Of a DNA stretch of 64,000 bases, positions 25,912-37,710 are shown one piece after another. Source of the stretch: Stromatinia cepivora (lineage: Eukaryota; Ascomycota; Leotiomycetes; Helotiales; Sclerotiniaceae); assembly GCA_014898415.1 (NCBI GenBank), contig RCTD01000014.1, positions 1,116,001-1,180,000 on the forward strand, in the 5' to 3' direction. The notes under the pieces were generated by a model, which was given only the letters and a program-made list of their open reading frames with translations, was not told where the DNA came from and did no database searches. Each line of letters opens with the position of its first letter. The first letter of the stretch is position 1. Position numbers and translations under genes: made by a program.

Positions 25912-27606
25912 ATGGCAACCACAATTGATGATGAGAAGCAAGTGACGTCTTCTCCAGCGAGGTCAACAAGTGAAGTTGTAGATGATGCATCACCGGCTGC
26001 TTCAACGCACTTAGATGATAACTATGCCTTGTACGAGAATGCTAGGGATATCGGGGTTGATCATCAAGAAGCAAAGAGGGTGCTTAGGAAGATTGATATA
26101 AGGCTTATGCCCATTCTTTTCGTTACATATATGTTGCAATATCTAGACAAGAATTCTATCAACTTCTCAAGTGTGTATGGATTGCGGGAAGGAACGCATC
26201 TAGTTGGACAACAGTATTCCTGGCTAAGGTAAGATCATCAAGCTGCTGCGTTGTTTTTGCATTCCGTACCTTTCAGACCATACTAATCGTGCAAATAGCT
26301 CAATCTTCTACTTCAGCTATCTATTCTTCCAATTTCCATCAGGCTACTTTCTTCAGCGTCTTCCTATCGGGAAATTTCTCTCCCTAACTACCATCGCCTG
26401 GGGAGTTATCCTCATCACAACCCCAGCATGCGTCTCCTTCGGCGGAATAGCAACCAACCGATTCCTCCTCGGCGCCGTCGAAGCCACCGTAAACCCCGGC
26501 TTCGTCCTCCTAATGTCCATGTGGTACACATCCGCCGAGCAACCTCTCCGCCTCGAACCTACTACTGCACCAACGGCATCGCAACCATGTTCGGCGGCCT
26601 CATCGGGTACGCTATCGGTCACATTACCACCGGTCTCCCAAAATGGATGTACGTCTTCCTAATCTTCGGAGCCCTCTCCATCTTCTGGGGCATCATCTCC
26701 CTGATCATCCTCCCCGATCTCCCCTCAACCGCCAAATTCCTCACGCACCACGAACGACTCATCGCCATTAATCGCGTAGCATCCAATCGTCAAGGAGTAA
26801 AAAATCATCATTTCCAAACCTATCAAGCCTGGCAAACTCTCCGAGATCCCAAAACGTGGATCCTGTTCGTCATGGCGGTCGGTGCACAAATTCCTAACTC
26901 CGCTCTCACATCTTTCACATCCATCATTGTTAAAACCTTCGGTTTCGATACCCTCGGTACCCAATACCTACAAATTCCCGGTGGAGCAGTGCAATTCCTC
27001 GCTCTGATAGCTGGCGGCTATATATGTACCAAATTCCCGCGGAATTCTCGCTGCATCACTATGATTGTCGCTAACACGATATGTATTCTCGGTTCAGGAT
27101 TACTGGTTGGTCTCCCAAGTAGTAATAGATGGGGAAGATTAGTAGCGTTGTGGTTGTGTTATTTCCAGGGGTTGGGATTCAGTATGAGTCTTACGATGGT
27201 GAGTAGTAATATTGCGGGATATACGAAGAAACAGTTGACGGCGGCGGTGCTTTTTACGGGGTATTGTGTGGGGAATATTATTGGACCGCAGACTTTTATT
27301 GCTGCGGAAGCTCGTGAGTTCTCCTTTTATATCTTCTTTCCGTTTCTTTTGTCATATTGCCATGTCAATAAATTAACACAATCCAAAGCTGGTTATCATT
27401 CGGCATATATAGCAATGCTTGTAGGATACTCAGTCAAACTAGCAATGGTCGTCGTACTATATATTTACATGTATACAAGTAATAAGAAAAGAGATGCGGA
27501 GCAAGCGGCTAGAGAAGTGAGTGAAGAAGAAGCTAGAGAAGCGGTGGAGAAGGGTATGATGGATATGACGGAGATAGATAATAAGGGGTTTAGATATATT
27601 TTGTAA
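25912..27606 (+). pseudogene. MFS transporter, Dal5/allantoate-permease type, with 1-nt frameshift
   Basis: Exons 25912-26228, 26299-27313 and 27389-27606 are joined by introns with GTAAGA/GTGAGT donors and a TACTAAT branch site. The protein reads as an ACS-family MFS carrier: an acidic cytosolic N-terminus, RKIDIRLMPILFVTYMLQYLDKNSINF (helix 1), then YFSYLFFQFPSGYFLQRLPIGKFL, WYTSAEQPLR, GLIGYAIGHI and IAAEAPGYHSAYIAML with further helices to a basic C-tail. Family members import allantoate, ureidosuccinate, nicotinate and related anions across the plasma membrane; the substrate here is unknown. The frame is broken near 26558: after GAA at 26555-26557 only two bases precede TAC TAC TGC (YYCTNG), so one base is missing and the upstream frame stops near 26662. 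It is either a young pseudogene or a sequencing error. Confidence 0.8.
26557..26560 (+). other. frameshift site in the MFS gene
   Basis: The upstream frame reads ...EQPLRLE and the downstream frame resumes directly at YYCTNGIATMFGG. Only two bases (CC at 26558-26559) lie between the two frames where a full codon is expected. Confidence 0.75.
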
Positions 27607-28559
27607 TCAGAAGGGATCTAGATAATAAATGTATGTTTGTATGTTAGTGTGAATGTTTGAGTGGGCGTGCTGATGGTTCAAGTGTTTTTGATGGGGGTAT
27701 TGGGTTGTATAAAAGTGCACTTCATATGAAAGGACGGAATATATGCCCAAGTCCTTCGTACTAACCTTTATGTTCATCCCCGACATTAGATTCCACAAGG
27801 ACGCATCCACGTTCGGGACTTTCATCTTATTTTGAGATAAGCGGTTTAAGTGCAAGTGCACATCGGTAATCTTCGATTACTTGGGGTCTTGGGTGGCTGG
27901 TGAGGTCAGCGTGGATCCCTCCAAGAGAAAATGACAAGTTGCCGGTGCCATGCAATCAAGATGTGGAGAACTATGTTCTCCGAATCTCCGGGCTTGGAGA
28001 TATCAAGATCTGACGCGTATGAGTTCCAAATTAATTTTGGAAGTAGGAATATTTTCTACTTTACATTCAGGAAATCAATTAGTCACGTTAAATATGCTTT
28101 TTAATGTTTGTTTATCATGCAACAAGATAATGGAAATGTGTTTTCATTTGCTATACTTCGACCATCTGGATTTCCTAGCTGTCAATTTCGGACAATAGTC
28201 ACTTTATTGTCTGGCGATACTGCTGCAATACCCTCATTTCAAATTCTACGTGTCTGGGAGTTTGGCGCCAGATCAATAGGTATTGTGTTTGCATTACACT
28301 AGAGAGTCATACATCGACATCCGTAAAGCAAACTCTGAGAGGGATATCCGTTTTGCCACAATTAGCATGGCATTATTGCTGCCCTACTACTTACTCTACG
28401 ATAGTTCAACTATCGGAAGATCTCTCTCGAGTATACAATCAGACCCATTGTAGCACAGCTATAAGCCCTGCTGGTTTGGAGTTTATTTAATAACTTGATT
28501 TAAATCTATCTTCTTTTTCATCGCGTAATCTCCTGACATGAATCTCGCTAAGAAAGTCT
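27607..28559. other. intergenic, no gene seen
   Basis: 3' flanks of two convergent genes (plus-strand MFS and minus-strand membrane protein). No frame with a recognisable product. Confidence 0.55.
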
Positions 28560-29567
28560 TCATACATTGTTGAGCCCTTGCGGCTCCGTGGGCGGGGTGG
28601 CGACAGTCTCATCGGTGTCTGTGCTATTAATACGCCTTAAAATCCCATTTTCAAATCGCCAGTGACTGTCAACATTCCACCGAGACAGCACATCAGGGTG
28701 ATTCGCTAAATATTCATGCAAATACCCATCGATGATTTCAGATTCTGACCGTTCATCTTTGCCATGGAACCATCCTAATACGACATACATTCCACCTGAG
28801 AAATATAATCCAATGAAATAGAATATAAAGACATTTCTAGCATCGGTAGATGGTTCTGTGGGATCTAGGTTACGAATCCAAAACTTGCCTAGATAAATTC
28901 CTAGGGCAATAAGAAGTAGACAAAGCGAGCCCGAAAGTAACATCTGAGGAGCGGAAAGCGTGATGACGGATAGAGGACTGGGGATAAAACATTGTCTTTC
29001 AAAATCCTTCTTAAAATCATGAACATTCGAACTTCTCGGCGTGTACTCATCGGGTTCGCAAGGATCAAGTTCGAATCCAACTTCGATGGAAAATATCCGG
29101 TTAACTGCCTGTTTTCTTCCTCGAATCCAGCCACGAACATCTCTTGCTTTAATCAATCGACCAAGGATCCTTTGCTGGGCAACAGAATAATACACCGACA
29201 CCAGGGCAAAAGTCAGACTCATAACAAAACTAGACTTTGCTATCCAATGAGTATGGTTTAACGAGTCCAACGATAATCCTGTAATAGCTATTTGAGCAAC
29301 GATTGCAGCCTTTTCTTTAATCAGTAGATGATAGGTCTAGACTTGATGATAAAAGAGGCTCACAGCTACGGCAATCATGGTACATTCATCGCATGCCATC
29401 TTTTTGAATGCTAGAGCATCTTCATCTTGTAATTGGCCGATTATTTGCGCTTGCAGAAGCCAGATTGTGCGGTTTCCGTACATCCGGAGAGATATGGCTC
29501 CAATTCCGTACCATTTCCATTGCTGAGCGGTTGGCAAAAGCTTGCGTATTGTCTCAAACGGAGACAT
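28560..29567 (-). CDS. predicted multi-pass membrane protein, unknown function
   Basis: Two exons, 29567-29364 and 29309-28560, joined in frame at a 54-bp intron (GTGAGC...AAAAG) to give 317 aa. The upstream exon (MSPFETIRKLLP...) is hydrophilic with MIAVAAAIVAQIAITGL as the first hydrophobic segment, made by the splice. Further hydrophobic stretches are KSSFVMSLTFALVSVYYSV, MLLSGSLCLLLIALGIYLG and VFIFYFIGLYFSGGMYVVLG, about four in all. The loop between the second and third is charged. The C-terminus is cytosol-like and acidic. I do not recognise a family; fungal genomes carry many such uncharacterised membrane proteins. Confidence 0.65.
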
Positions 29568-30818
29568 GGTATATGCTTAGAGATTGAAAAACGGGTAGAG
29601 CTTGTGAGCCGTAGTTTCTACACTTTCTCGATAAAAATATGTGTAATTTGAAAGTCCGATGTAGATATAGAAAGGGTGTCAATGTCATCATGGAGATTTA
29701 TAGATGCGGGGTTGAGCCTATGCAACGTTACACAACATAACTAGCATGGCCATGTACATAACAAAATCAATTGAAGAATATTACGGTTCTGGGCTTCAAA
29801 TCTGCTAGTCTTGAGGTTCGTAAATGTGGATTAGAATTCAAGGGGTGTATATGAGCAAGAAATTTTACACTGGACGCTCAATACATATATTGCTGAACAT
29901 TACAACTACTTCTCTTGGACAAAACCTTGAATTTAGCACATACTAGCCTCGTCATGCTTTTGCTATTGGTAGTATCCTCATTTTTGGAGAATCATATGCT
30001 GATCTCGCTACCAGCCCCTTTATTCATGTCTCGCTTTGCTCCTAACTTTCAACCCCCAAGAACTTCAAATACTTATCTCCCCTTAGGTCAGGTAGAGTTG
30101 ATAAAAATCGAAACGATAATGCACAATTAACCTGTATGCATATTGATTTGACTCCCTTCGAATCATGCCATCAGGATAAAAGTAATGAGGGTACGGTTGC
30201 TGCCGCACCTCACAATGGTTGTACTAGCGAGATGTCGCTCCTTGGGATTAGTCATGAAATTTGTTGGAGCTACAGCCGTGACTGCAACAAGTTCGATACG
30301 GTTCTGCCTGTTGGACGATGACAATATCAAATGAGGTACGTACATCTTCTGCTGGTCAATGATTGAGTGCGGCACTACCGTATGGACAACCACGGTACCA
30401 AAATGAAGAAGACTAGCCTTTACCGAGACCGCCATTTGAGTACGGCACTACCGTAAGGACAATGGTAGTGTCAAAACTAAGGGATACGGTCTCTGCTAAG
30501 CTTATAAATGAGGACCATACGATCGTACGGACGGCCGCGATATCAAAATGACAATGAATAATCTCTGCTAAGCTTAATAATTGAGAGTGATACAGCCATG
30601 AAAAACGACAATGGCAATACCGTATGTGAACCTAGTAACTTATATATACTACCAATCCCCCCACTCCAACTTACTTCCTCTCAACAACTGACTTCTGCCT
30701 CTACAAACAATACCACATTACAACACCAACCACCAAAAAAACCATCGGCATCTTCATTTCACCTTCTCAAAGCCAAGAACATCTTCTTCAGCGATCGATC
30801 AATTAAACAAACGCGACT
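29568..30818. other. intergenic, promoter side of both flanking genes
   Basis: Divergent upstream region of the membrane-protein gene (minus) and the IBR-like gene (plus). It contains the degenerate repeats listed separately. Near 30640-30800 a TATATA box-like sequence (TTATATATACTACC) is followed by a C/T- and CA-rich leader up to the start codon at 30819. Confidence 0.5.
30290..30600. repeat. degenerate tandem repeat, about 80-bp unit
   Basis: Imperfect copies share GAGTGCGGCACTACCGTATGG / GAGTACGGCACTACCGTAAGG / GACCATACGATCGTACGG, a following GACAA..(C)GGTA..(T)CAAAAT, and TCTCTGCTAAGCTTA, which occurs exactly in the last two. Three to four units can be traced. No coding frame. Confidence 0.55.
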
Positions 30819-32195
30819 ATGAACAAACCAAATTCTCCTTCAAAAGTTGCCACGAGCGTCGCCCAATCAAATTCCTCACCTCTTCGGGCTCCGGGGTTGT
30901 CATTTACCTTGTCGTTCCATCTTAAGAACCCTGAAAGTCTTAAAACCCCGCTAAAGGCACTCGCTCCTCCGAGCTTCCCCCCAGCGAACGATTCCAATGG
31001 TTTTACTGCCGATACTAGTGTTGGAGATGAGAGCATGGATGGTGGTGACTCTGAGTCCATGATGATTGGCGGTCAGCGGGAGCATACTCTAGGAGACACC
31101 TTCTTAGAATGTCGTAACTGTGGAGATATTTTCGACTACTCACGATATCCTCTGTGGGTACCTGGCTATCAGCGAAAGCGAAGATTACCGCGATCCCTCC
31201 AAATGCCATATGAAAGCACACACCCTCAGATTGTCAGATGTCCAGGATGTGACGCTGAGAATTGTATGGCCTGCGAGAAACGTCCTCATGAAGATTTCTG
31301 TTCTTATGAACAAGCTCATGTCGTGTGGCATGCTTTGTGTACCGTTGACGATGCGATTGTTCAATATCGCAAGGTTTCTCTACGCAAAAAAGACAGCAAG
31401 AACCTTGATGCGGCGGTTATAAAAGCCCTAAACATCCTCCTCGAACAAATACCGAAAGATTCTAAAGTTTCGCTCGACTATTCTGACCTCATCCGGAAGA
31501 GTCTGTTGCTGGACCATGTAGCAGTCACAATTGGAAATATGACTGCTGAAAATCGGTTCGACACTATTTGCCTACAATCTTGGGCATTCATCCACATGCT
31601 CTCCCAGCGCGAGAATCTGTTCGGGCTGTTGTTTGAGGACCGTCTTCAGCTCTTGAGAGACTTATCTCCCGGTGTTCGGGTCTTAGGATTTCCAGTCTCC
31701 TTCTTTCCTGTTGAGCTGACCTTCGATGCTGACCGATATGCCCCTCTGACCTACAATATATGGTCTCTCATCCGCCGCAACTACCAGTCTGCACATGAGT
31801 TTCTGTCTGAGGATATTCAACTAAATGATGAATGGCCGGCAGTGCAATTTGCCAGAAGGATTGTTCGACTCCATGATGATTTGAAGAAGCAACCACCACC
31901 ATCTGAGCTCACTCTTTTCACTCAAGCTCAGCAATTGCAATCCTTTTCGGCACGCCTTGAAGAAATGCATCGAGTTGTTGGCACAAAATACGGAGCTTTA
32001 CAGCAGAACATCAGAGTTGCACGATCACCGTGGCTTGTCAAGAAGCGAGGTCAGGATGATCGGGATGATGATGATGATGATGAGAACACTGGAGGCAAAC
32101 GAAGAAAGACTACTGCTCAAGTAGTGGGACATGATTTAGGGAAGGGAAATGGCTGGACTGCAAGCAAAAGTGGGGGGTGGTGGAAGATTGCTTAG
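30819..32195 (+). CDS. IBR-like zinc-binding protein, unknown function
   Basis: Single-exon gene of 458 aa. After an unstructured N-terminus (residues 1-90, Ser/Pro-rich) comes one cysteine-rich module: C98-x2-C101, then C141-x2-C144-x4-C149-x2-C152-x4-H157-x3-C161. The second half has the spacing of an IBR (in-between-RING) zinc site, but no RING1 or RING2 is present, so an RBR ubiquitin ligase is not supported. The rest is helical with a basic/acidic tail (KKRGQDDRDDDDDDE, GGKRRK) suggesting nuclear location. The promoter has a TATA-like box and pyrimidine-rich leader. Lacking a second RING, it may be a zinc-binding adaptor. Confidence 0.7.
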   Translation: MNKPNSPSKVATSVAQSNSSPLRAPGLSFTLSFHLKNPESLKTPLKALAPPSFPPANDSNGFTADTSVGDESMDGGDSESMMIGGQREHTLGDTFLECRNCGDIFDYSRYPLWVPGYQRKRRLPRSLQMPYESTHPQIVRCPGCDAENCMACEKRPHEDFCSYEQAHVVWHALCTVDDAIVQYRKVSLRKKDSKNLDAAVIKALNILLEQIPKDSKVSLDYSDLIRKSLLLDHVAVTIGNMTAENRFDTICLQSWAFIHMLSQRENLFGLLFEDRLQLLRDLSPGVRVLGFPVSFFPVELTFDADRYAPLTYNIWSLIRRNYQSAHEFLSEDIQLNDEWPAVQFARRIVRLHDDLKKQPPPSELTLFTQAQQLQSFSARLEEMHRVVGTKYGALQQNIRVARSPWLVKKRGQDDRDDDDDDENTGGKRRKTTAQVVGHDLGKGNGWTASKSGGWWKIA

Positions 32196-33635
32196 TGATA
32201 GAGAGGAATTGATGTGTTGTGAGATAAGGACTTGAGATTGCAAATGGCAGTTGAAAGTCGAGAGAAGTTTTGGCCATAATTTTCAAAGGGTGGGGGAACT
32301 TCGTTGAATGGGATAGAGCATAGACAAGAAGGAAGGAACATTTGACCAGGAAGACATCGGACTGGGAGTTGGAATTGCTTTTATGAAGGCATTTGAAACA
32401 CGGAAAAGCCTAAAGTGAACAGACCTTACTGTTTGGGTGTCTCCTGGATCATATAAGAACTATATCACTCTAGATAGACACAAATTCTGATACCAATTCT
32501 AACTCCTCTTAAAATCTAACATGTGCAAGTAAATATGACCAAATAATCCCTTGAATATGAAGACTGTAGTCCGATATCACTGCCATCAGTCCTTGGCTCT
32601 AGGTCCTTGACACTGGGAAATTCACTATCAACCTTCAGTGCATCTTGGTTGACTGATAAGTAATATTTTGAAGAAGCTCAAGGATTATCTTGCCTAGATA
32701 ATTCAGGGTGGTATGGTAAAGTGGTTGGTCCTATACATCCAAGTAAATATCATATATGTAGCATGAAATAATATCTACAATGGAAGCTGATACAATATAG
32801 CTAGTGAATAATTCAAGTATCAGGGTGGCTTGAGACGGCTAGGGACAGCTTCGGAGGCTGAAGTCCCTCAGGTCATACTGAGAGATAATAGGACTCACAA
32901 TAATTATCCCGTGTTGAGATTTCAAGCAATTGGTAATTGGTAATTGGATTCTGAATTGGGAGATTTGAGTTTGAGACACAGCAAAGTTCAATTGAACTTT
33001 TCAGTTCATACATATTCCAATATCGGATATGCAGAGTCATCTCCCATAACTTCAGAAGATCTTTTCATCAAATCGCTCACTACCATGGTAATTGGGAATT
33101 TAAGCTGATCAAACATTTATCTGCCATCTGATCTGTTATACAATTCTTCTCCTTCTGTCCTCTTCAAGGAGATCCTTTTTGCAATTTACAAGCTCATACC
33201 TCCATCATATGCCTTGTAACACAAATTCCAGTTTCCTGTGTCATTTTAATCATAATTATCTTTCTCATCTACAGCCTTGTGTCCTGTGACCTGCCATTCG
33301 ACCTTCAATAAGAGCCTTTGTTGTTTTTATTGCAGCTATTTCTTTAATGTACAAGCAACATCATTCAACAATCACAGATGTTACTGTAAGAACTCTGACT
33401 CCTTTTTGCTCTCTTTATTAAGTTTCTTAAACAGCTCCTTTAAATCCGATATTCTACTTCTTACTACTTAAAGGCAACCCCTTTCCTCAACGCAATTTAT
33501 AACACATGATTTCATCACAGTAATCATACCAATCCTGCCATTACTTACCCACTGATATCTCTTGCGATAAAGTCAAACACGTTTATAGACTTCTTCAATA
33601 ATAGATCAAGCTGCTCGCCAGGGATAACCCCCAAG
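32196..33635. other. intergenic, no gene seen
   Basis: No supported frame. ATTGGTAATTGGTAATTGG is a short tandem at about 32930-32950. The last 450 bp are pyrimidine-rich and probably carry the promoter and leader of the 33636 gene. Confidence 0.5.
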
Positions 33636-35588
33636 ATGTCTTCCTCGAATCTCACGAAAGCCCAAGAACCTAGCGCAAAGCCGCAGTTTAATTATCAATT
33701 GCCGATACGAAACAATTCTGGCAAAAACAAGGGATATCTCATCTTGCCGAACTTCGATACAGTTACGGGTCCAGTCAATCAAAAGCTGGCCATTGCAAAG
33801 AACTCGGAATGCCCAGACTTACTCAAAGTAGCAGGTCATTTAACCAAGGAGGAAGATGACGCCATTTGCTGCCATGAACTACAAAGCGGTCAGCCATATT
33901 ACGTTGCGTCAGGACCGGAGGATGATGATCCAGTACATACCTTACAATATTTCGGCCAAAAACATGTTGAGAATATCACACCCGCATTCGAAGCCATGAA
34001 GGCGGCTCGAGAGATAGCCCACCGCAAGGGTATAGGCCCAGACTCCCGAGATGATGTCTGTGAATTCGAGCAGCGATTGATTGGTTCGAAAACTAAGCCT
34101 GCTGAGGCAAGATCTTACCCTCAAGGTTTTACCGTCACACCACAGGAAGATTCAATTTGTGCCGCTCCGGTAAATGCGGCGATGATAAAAAATGACGAGC
34201 TTACTGGAAATCTAAATCAGCTCATCGCAATAGCCGCTGTACATTTACTAGCAAGCTGCGCGCCGAAAGAATTGCTAGGTCGCCTTGCCAGACAGGCAGA
34301 GTCTGCTGTTCCTCTGACATTCGGAGACGAAGATAACAAATTCTTCTGTAAGGACACACCTCGTTTATCTACTGATATTTACAATTCTAAATTCTAACAA
34401 TTATCAGCAACTGTACAATACAACTATTCCGCTACGGGCATAGGACTTTTAGAAATGAGCATTGGAGATGTTGGAGCTTTACATATTGATGGCCACGACG
34501 ATCCGACACTTTGGACCGTATTATTGATGTTGTCAAATATACCCGTAGGCTACTGGCCTGGTCGCACTTTTATCTCATCACTTCGAGTTTATGCCGCAAT
34601 GGGTCCCATGACGGCCATGGTCTTCAAGGCGGTTCATCCGCACATTAGTTTGGGGCCAATTCCCATGGGAAGCTCTGAGCGCGTACCCTACAAATGGTAT
34701 TTACCCGATAGTATTCAGATCATGGATCCTAAATTCTATCAAATGGGTAGATTGGCAGCGGTATGCTATCCGAAGAAAGCTATTATGCGTAAATCTCCTG
34801 CTTTAATCCGTCGCTCAACACCAGCAATTCTTCAGAAGACCAGTGGGCTTCGTAGCAGTCTACCTGAAGCACACCCTGTGGCAATTGCAGCTTTCGGAAC
34901 ACGCAGAAATCAAATGGAGTACTTGGCAAGGTTGGAAGCTTATGATATGGCTACACAAGTTCGCATTAATCCAGCTTTGATCATGCCCCCTGCAGACTCG
35001 TTTGTGCAGAAATGGCGATGGAAGGAAAACGGGATCATCATGACACCGAGAGCCACTCGAGTTCAGGCCGTCATAGATGGCAACAGAAGTGGCGAAGAAG
35101 ACCCATGGTACAGCTCATATCAGAAAAAATGCGAAGCTGTTCTCTCGATGAAATGGTTTAATGGCAAGAAGAAGGGAAATAGTCACTGGGTATCTACTGG
35201 GAACATAGGATCAACATTTACCGTTTCCGACCCTTCCGTGTCAACCACTGCAGAGCCTCTCGAAGAATTCAACAAGAACAAACGAGGCAAAGTAGCGAAG
35301 ATCAAGCTAAAGTATGGCAATAAGCCCTTCAAATGTCCCAGCTGCGAACTTAGATACATGACTAAACAGCAATGCAAGATTCATCATGATCGTAAGCACA
35401 GCAGCTCATCTGAGTGGCAATTTCCCCTACCATCAATTGACCCAACACATCAGGGGAAAACCGAGCCGGAGATCACCGGGCCTGAAGAAGAGGGTAAAGC
35501 TGTGTTGGAAAGTATTCTGATGGGTGAGGAATTTTCCGAGGAAGAGGCAACTTTCGTGGGGAAGAGGAAGAGATCTGGTGTTGAATAA
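33636..35588 (+). CDS. candidate 2OG-Fe(II) dioxygenase-like protein with C-terminal C2H2 finger (copy 2)
   Basis: Exons 33636-34347 and 34408-35588, phase-1 intron with GTAAGG donor and TTCTAAC branch site, 630 aa. It aligns along its length with the 6029 gene: QFNYQLPI, LAIAKNSECP, QGFTVTP, VPLTFG in the N-terminal 235 residues; LHIDGHDD (H263, D265), WTVLLMLSN, VFKAVHPHISLG (H314, H316) in the core; then CYPKKAIMRKSP matching GYPKEHIIKKSP, and AFGTRRNQ matching AFGTKENQ. The C2H2 finger has C547, C550, H563/H564, H568, with an extra conserved Cys inside the loop as in copy 1. The acidic tail is shorter than in copy 1, ending with GKRKR. HxD plus distal His fits a DSBH dioxygenase. With a zinc finger the substrate could be nucleic acid or a chromatin protein; that is inference. 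Confidence 0.75.
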
Positions 35589-37479
35589 GGCTTTCGAGAT
35601 CAATGGCGATGAATAGATAGTGGGGATAGCATGAGGTACTTGTAGAGTTAAACGTAAAACGGGCTTCATTCAAAACAATTAATCATCATGTGAATCATAA
35701 AACGTGAAAATAAATCATTGTACTACCATGAATGTGCCATTAGCAAGCCGGTAATTCTACACGTCTATCATTGATGAGATGCATCTAATACCTTAAGTGA
35801 TGATAGCAAAGACAATATACGCCGTGTCACTTACTAAGACCAAGAAGGCCTACCAGCAGATTGAAGCAGCAGAAGAAGTTGCAACAGCCTAGCAAGTTAG
35901 GTTGTGACACTAAAACGAAGAAGATGGTCTACTAGGAAACATTATCCGTACCCCGCCAAAGCACAAATAATGTCGGAGTATCTACATTGACAGTGAATCA
36001 GATGTCCAGGATCTGAAGCTAGTCTAGATAGGAGAGCATGTCCATGTTTCTGCGCTACGATATACACGTGAAACATGAAAAATTCTCATACTCCTCTGAT
36101 TCCCGACCATGTGAATTGAAAAATCATAAATGCTCCATCTCGTTGGCATCGGGACATATCCCCTGCTCGTCGCATACTTGGTAGTGCTAGCGAGGATCTT
36201 CAAAATAAACGGGAATATTAACACTTGAATAATACATGCCACAACAAATGAAGTTAAACTTTTCAAAGCAATGATATTCATATACCTGTACAGAGCCCAT
36301 ATCTAACTAAAGTCCAGGAACATAATACTTTCATCACATGAGATTAAACTTTCCTCGATTTTCTCGTGGTCTGCGTTTTAGTACCCTCCTAAAGTAATCA
36401 GTACATCGAGGAAAGTGCAGAACAAAGATCAAGAACGGTGAAAGTGCCAGGTTGAATAAACACCAGAAAGATTACGCCTACGATGCGGACGTCGTCCAAG
36501 CGACACGTCAATATTCTGAGACGGAACTTATCTCACACCTTGCAGGAAATTTGGGACATCATGTGCCCATGGCGCTGGAATATGTAGTGGTAGTTCGGTT
36601 GGTATGTTTTCCAGTGGTTCAAAAGGGAATTTTGCACCGGGTATATCTGTCCCAAATGGGACGTGTAATGACTCGAAAAGCTTGATGAGAGATGATTTCT
36701 GTTTCTCAACTTCGAGTGAACGATGAGGAGGTGTTCTATGTACACACTCTGGAGTCATTATGAATAACTTACTCTCCAAATGTTTAGGACTACCTATGCT
36801 CTACCAGTTTTCCTTTTTTTTTTGCCCCATATCAAAGTAGAATGCTGTCAAAATATTTTCATTGTTTACACATACCGAACTTCGCTCCCAATTGAATATT
36901 TTTTACAACATCCTGTACATAAAGTATATAAAATAAAATGGACAATTTCAAAGGTCCAGTTATCTTTAGGCCTCCAGGCTTAAAACCAGATCCAAGGTCA
37001 GACACCATCCCAACCGCACACACCAATCTATATATCTCATCATTTGAGAAACTGGCATTCTTGATGCTTACTAAAAGTACACATTCACAAAGATATCCTC
37101 CAGTGAAATGACATTGAGCTGTGCTACTGAATGAAGTATTATATGGCATTAATCTTCATGGTACTCCACAGCCATGTATCATCCAGGCAACTGTGCTAAA
37201 CATTTAGATAGAACAACAGCTTGCACAACATATAATTTGAAGTGATTCAGAGATACTTATATGAACGCCCAAGATTTTAACAAACACAATATAAGTTCAC
37301 AAACTATGCACCACACAGACAACTTTATCCAGACGGGAAAACAATAAATACACAGCATCATCTAACAATCAAATCATATCATATCAAACAAAAACAGATC
37401 CAAACAATTCAACTCAATCTATCAAACACCCAAACATCCCCAACCGAAGAAACCAAACAACACAACCAAACCAGTCGAG
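35589..37479. other. intergenic, no gene seen
   Basis: Around 35815-35900 a frame reads KTIYAVSLTKTKKAYQQIEA then hits stops, a possible transposon or gene relic too short to name. Frames at 36452-36779 lack domains. The last 110 bases before 37480 are CA-rich and look like a fungal 5' leader. Confidence 0.5.
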
Positions 37480-37710
37480 ATGTTTTCACCTGATACATCA
37501 GGAAATGTAAAGGGCTTGATCAGGAGAAAGGGCGACCTTAATCCAATGAACTGGGGATACAAGGTTGACGACAAGATTTTGAATCACCCAAAGATCGGCA
37601 TGATCAGGACTGATGTGTCTAAGCCCAAGAAAGATGAAAAGTGTAAGAGTTGCGAGAAGAAGCAGGAGAAGGCGAAGAATGGCAGTGCTGGTGGTTGTGT
37701 GGTATCTTAA
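37480..37710 (+). CDS. small basic protein with C-terminal CaaX box
   Basis: 76 aa, single exon, good start context after a long CA-rich leader. It has no signal peptide or membrane helix. The first 45 residues are polar with GLIRRKGDLNPMNWGYKVDD. The second half is Lys-rich with CKSCEKKQ. It ends GGCVVS-stop. CVVS fits a CaaX motif with Ser at the last position, normally a farnesyltransferase substrate, and the Lys cluster upstream would help membrane binding as in Ras-like tails. Farnesylation and membrane location are inference. I do not recognise the family. Confidence 0.6.
   Translation: MFSPDTSGNVKGLIRRKGDLNPMNWGYKVDDKILNHPKIGMIRTDVSKPKKDEKCKSCEKKQEKAKNGSAGGCVVS

Noticed and set aside
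35815..35900. Possible transposase C-terminal relic (KTIYAVSLTKTKKAYQQ...)
   Set aside because: Too short, interrupted by stops, and no terminal repeats were found around it.
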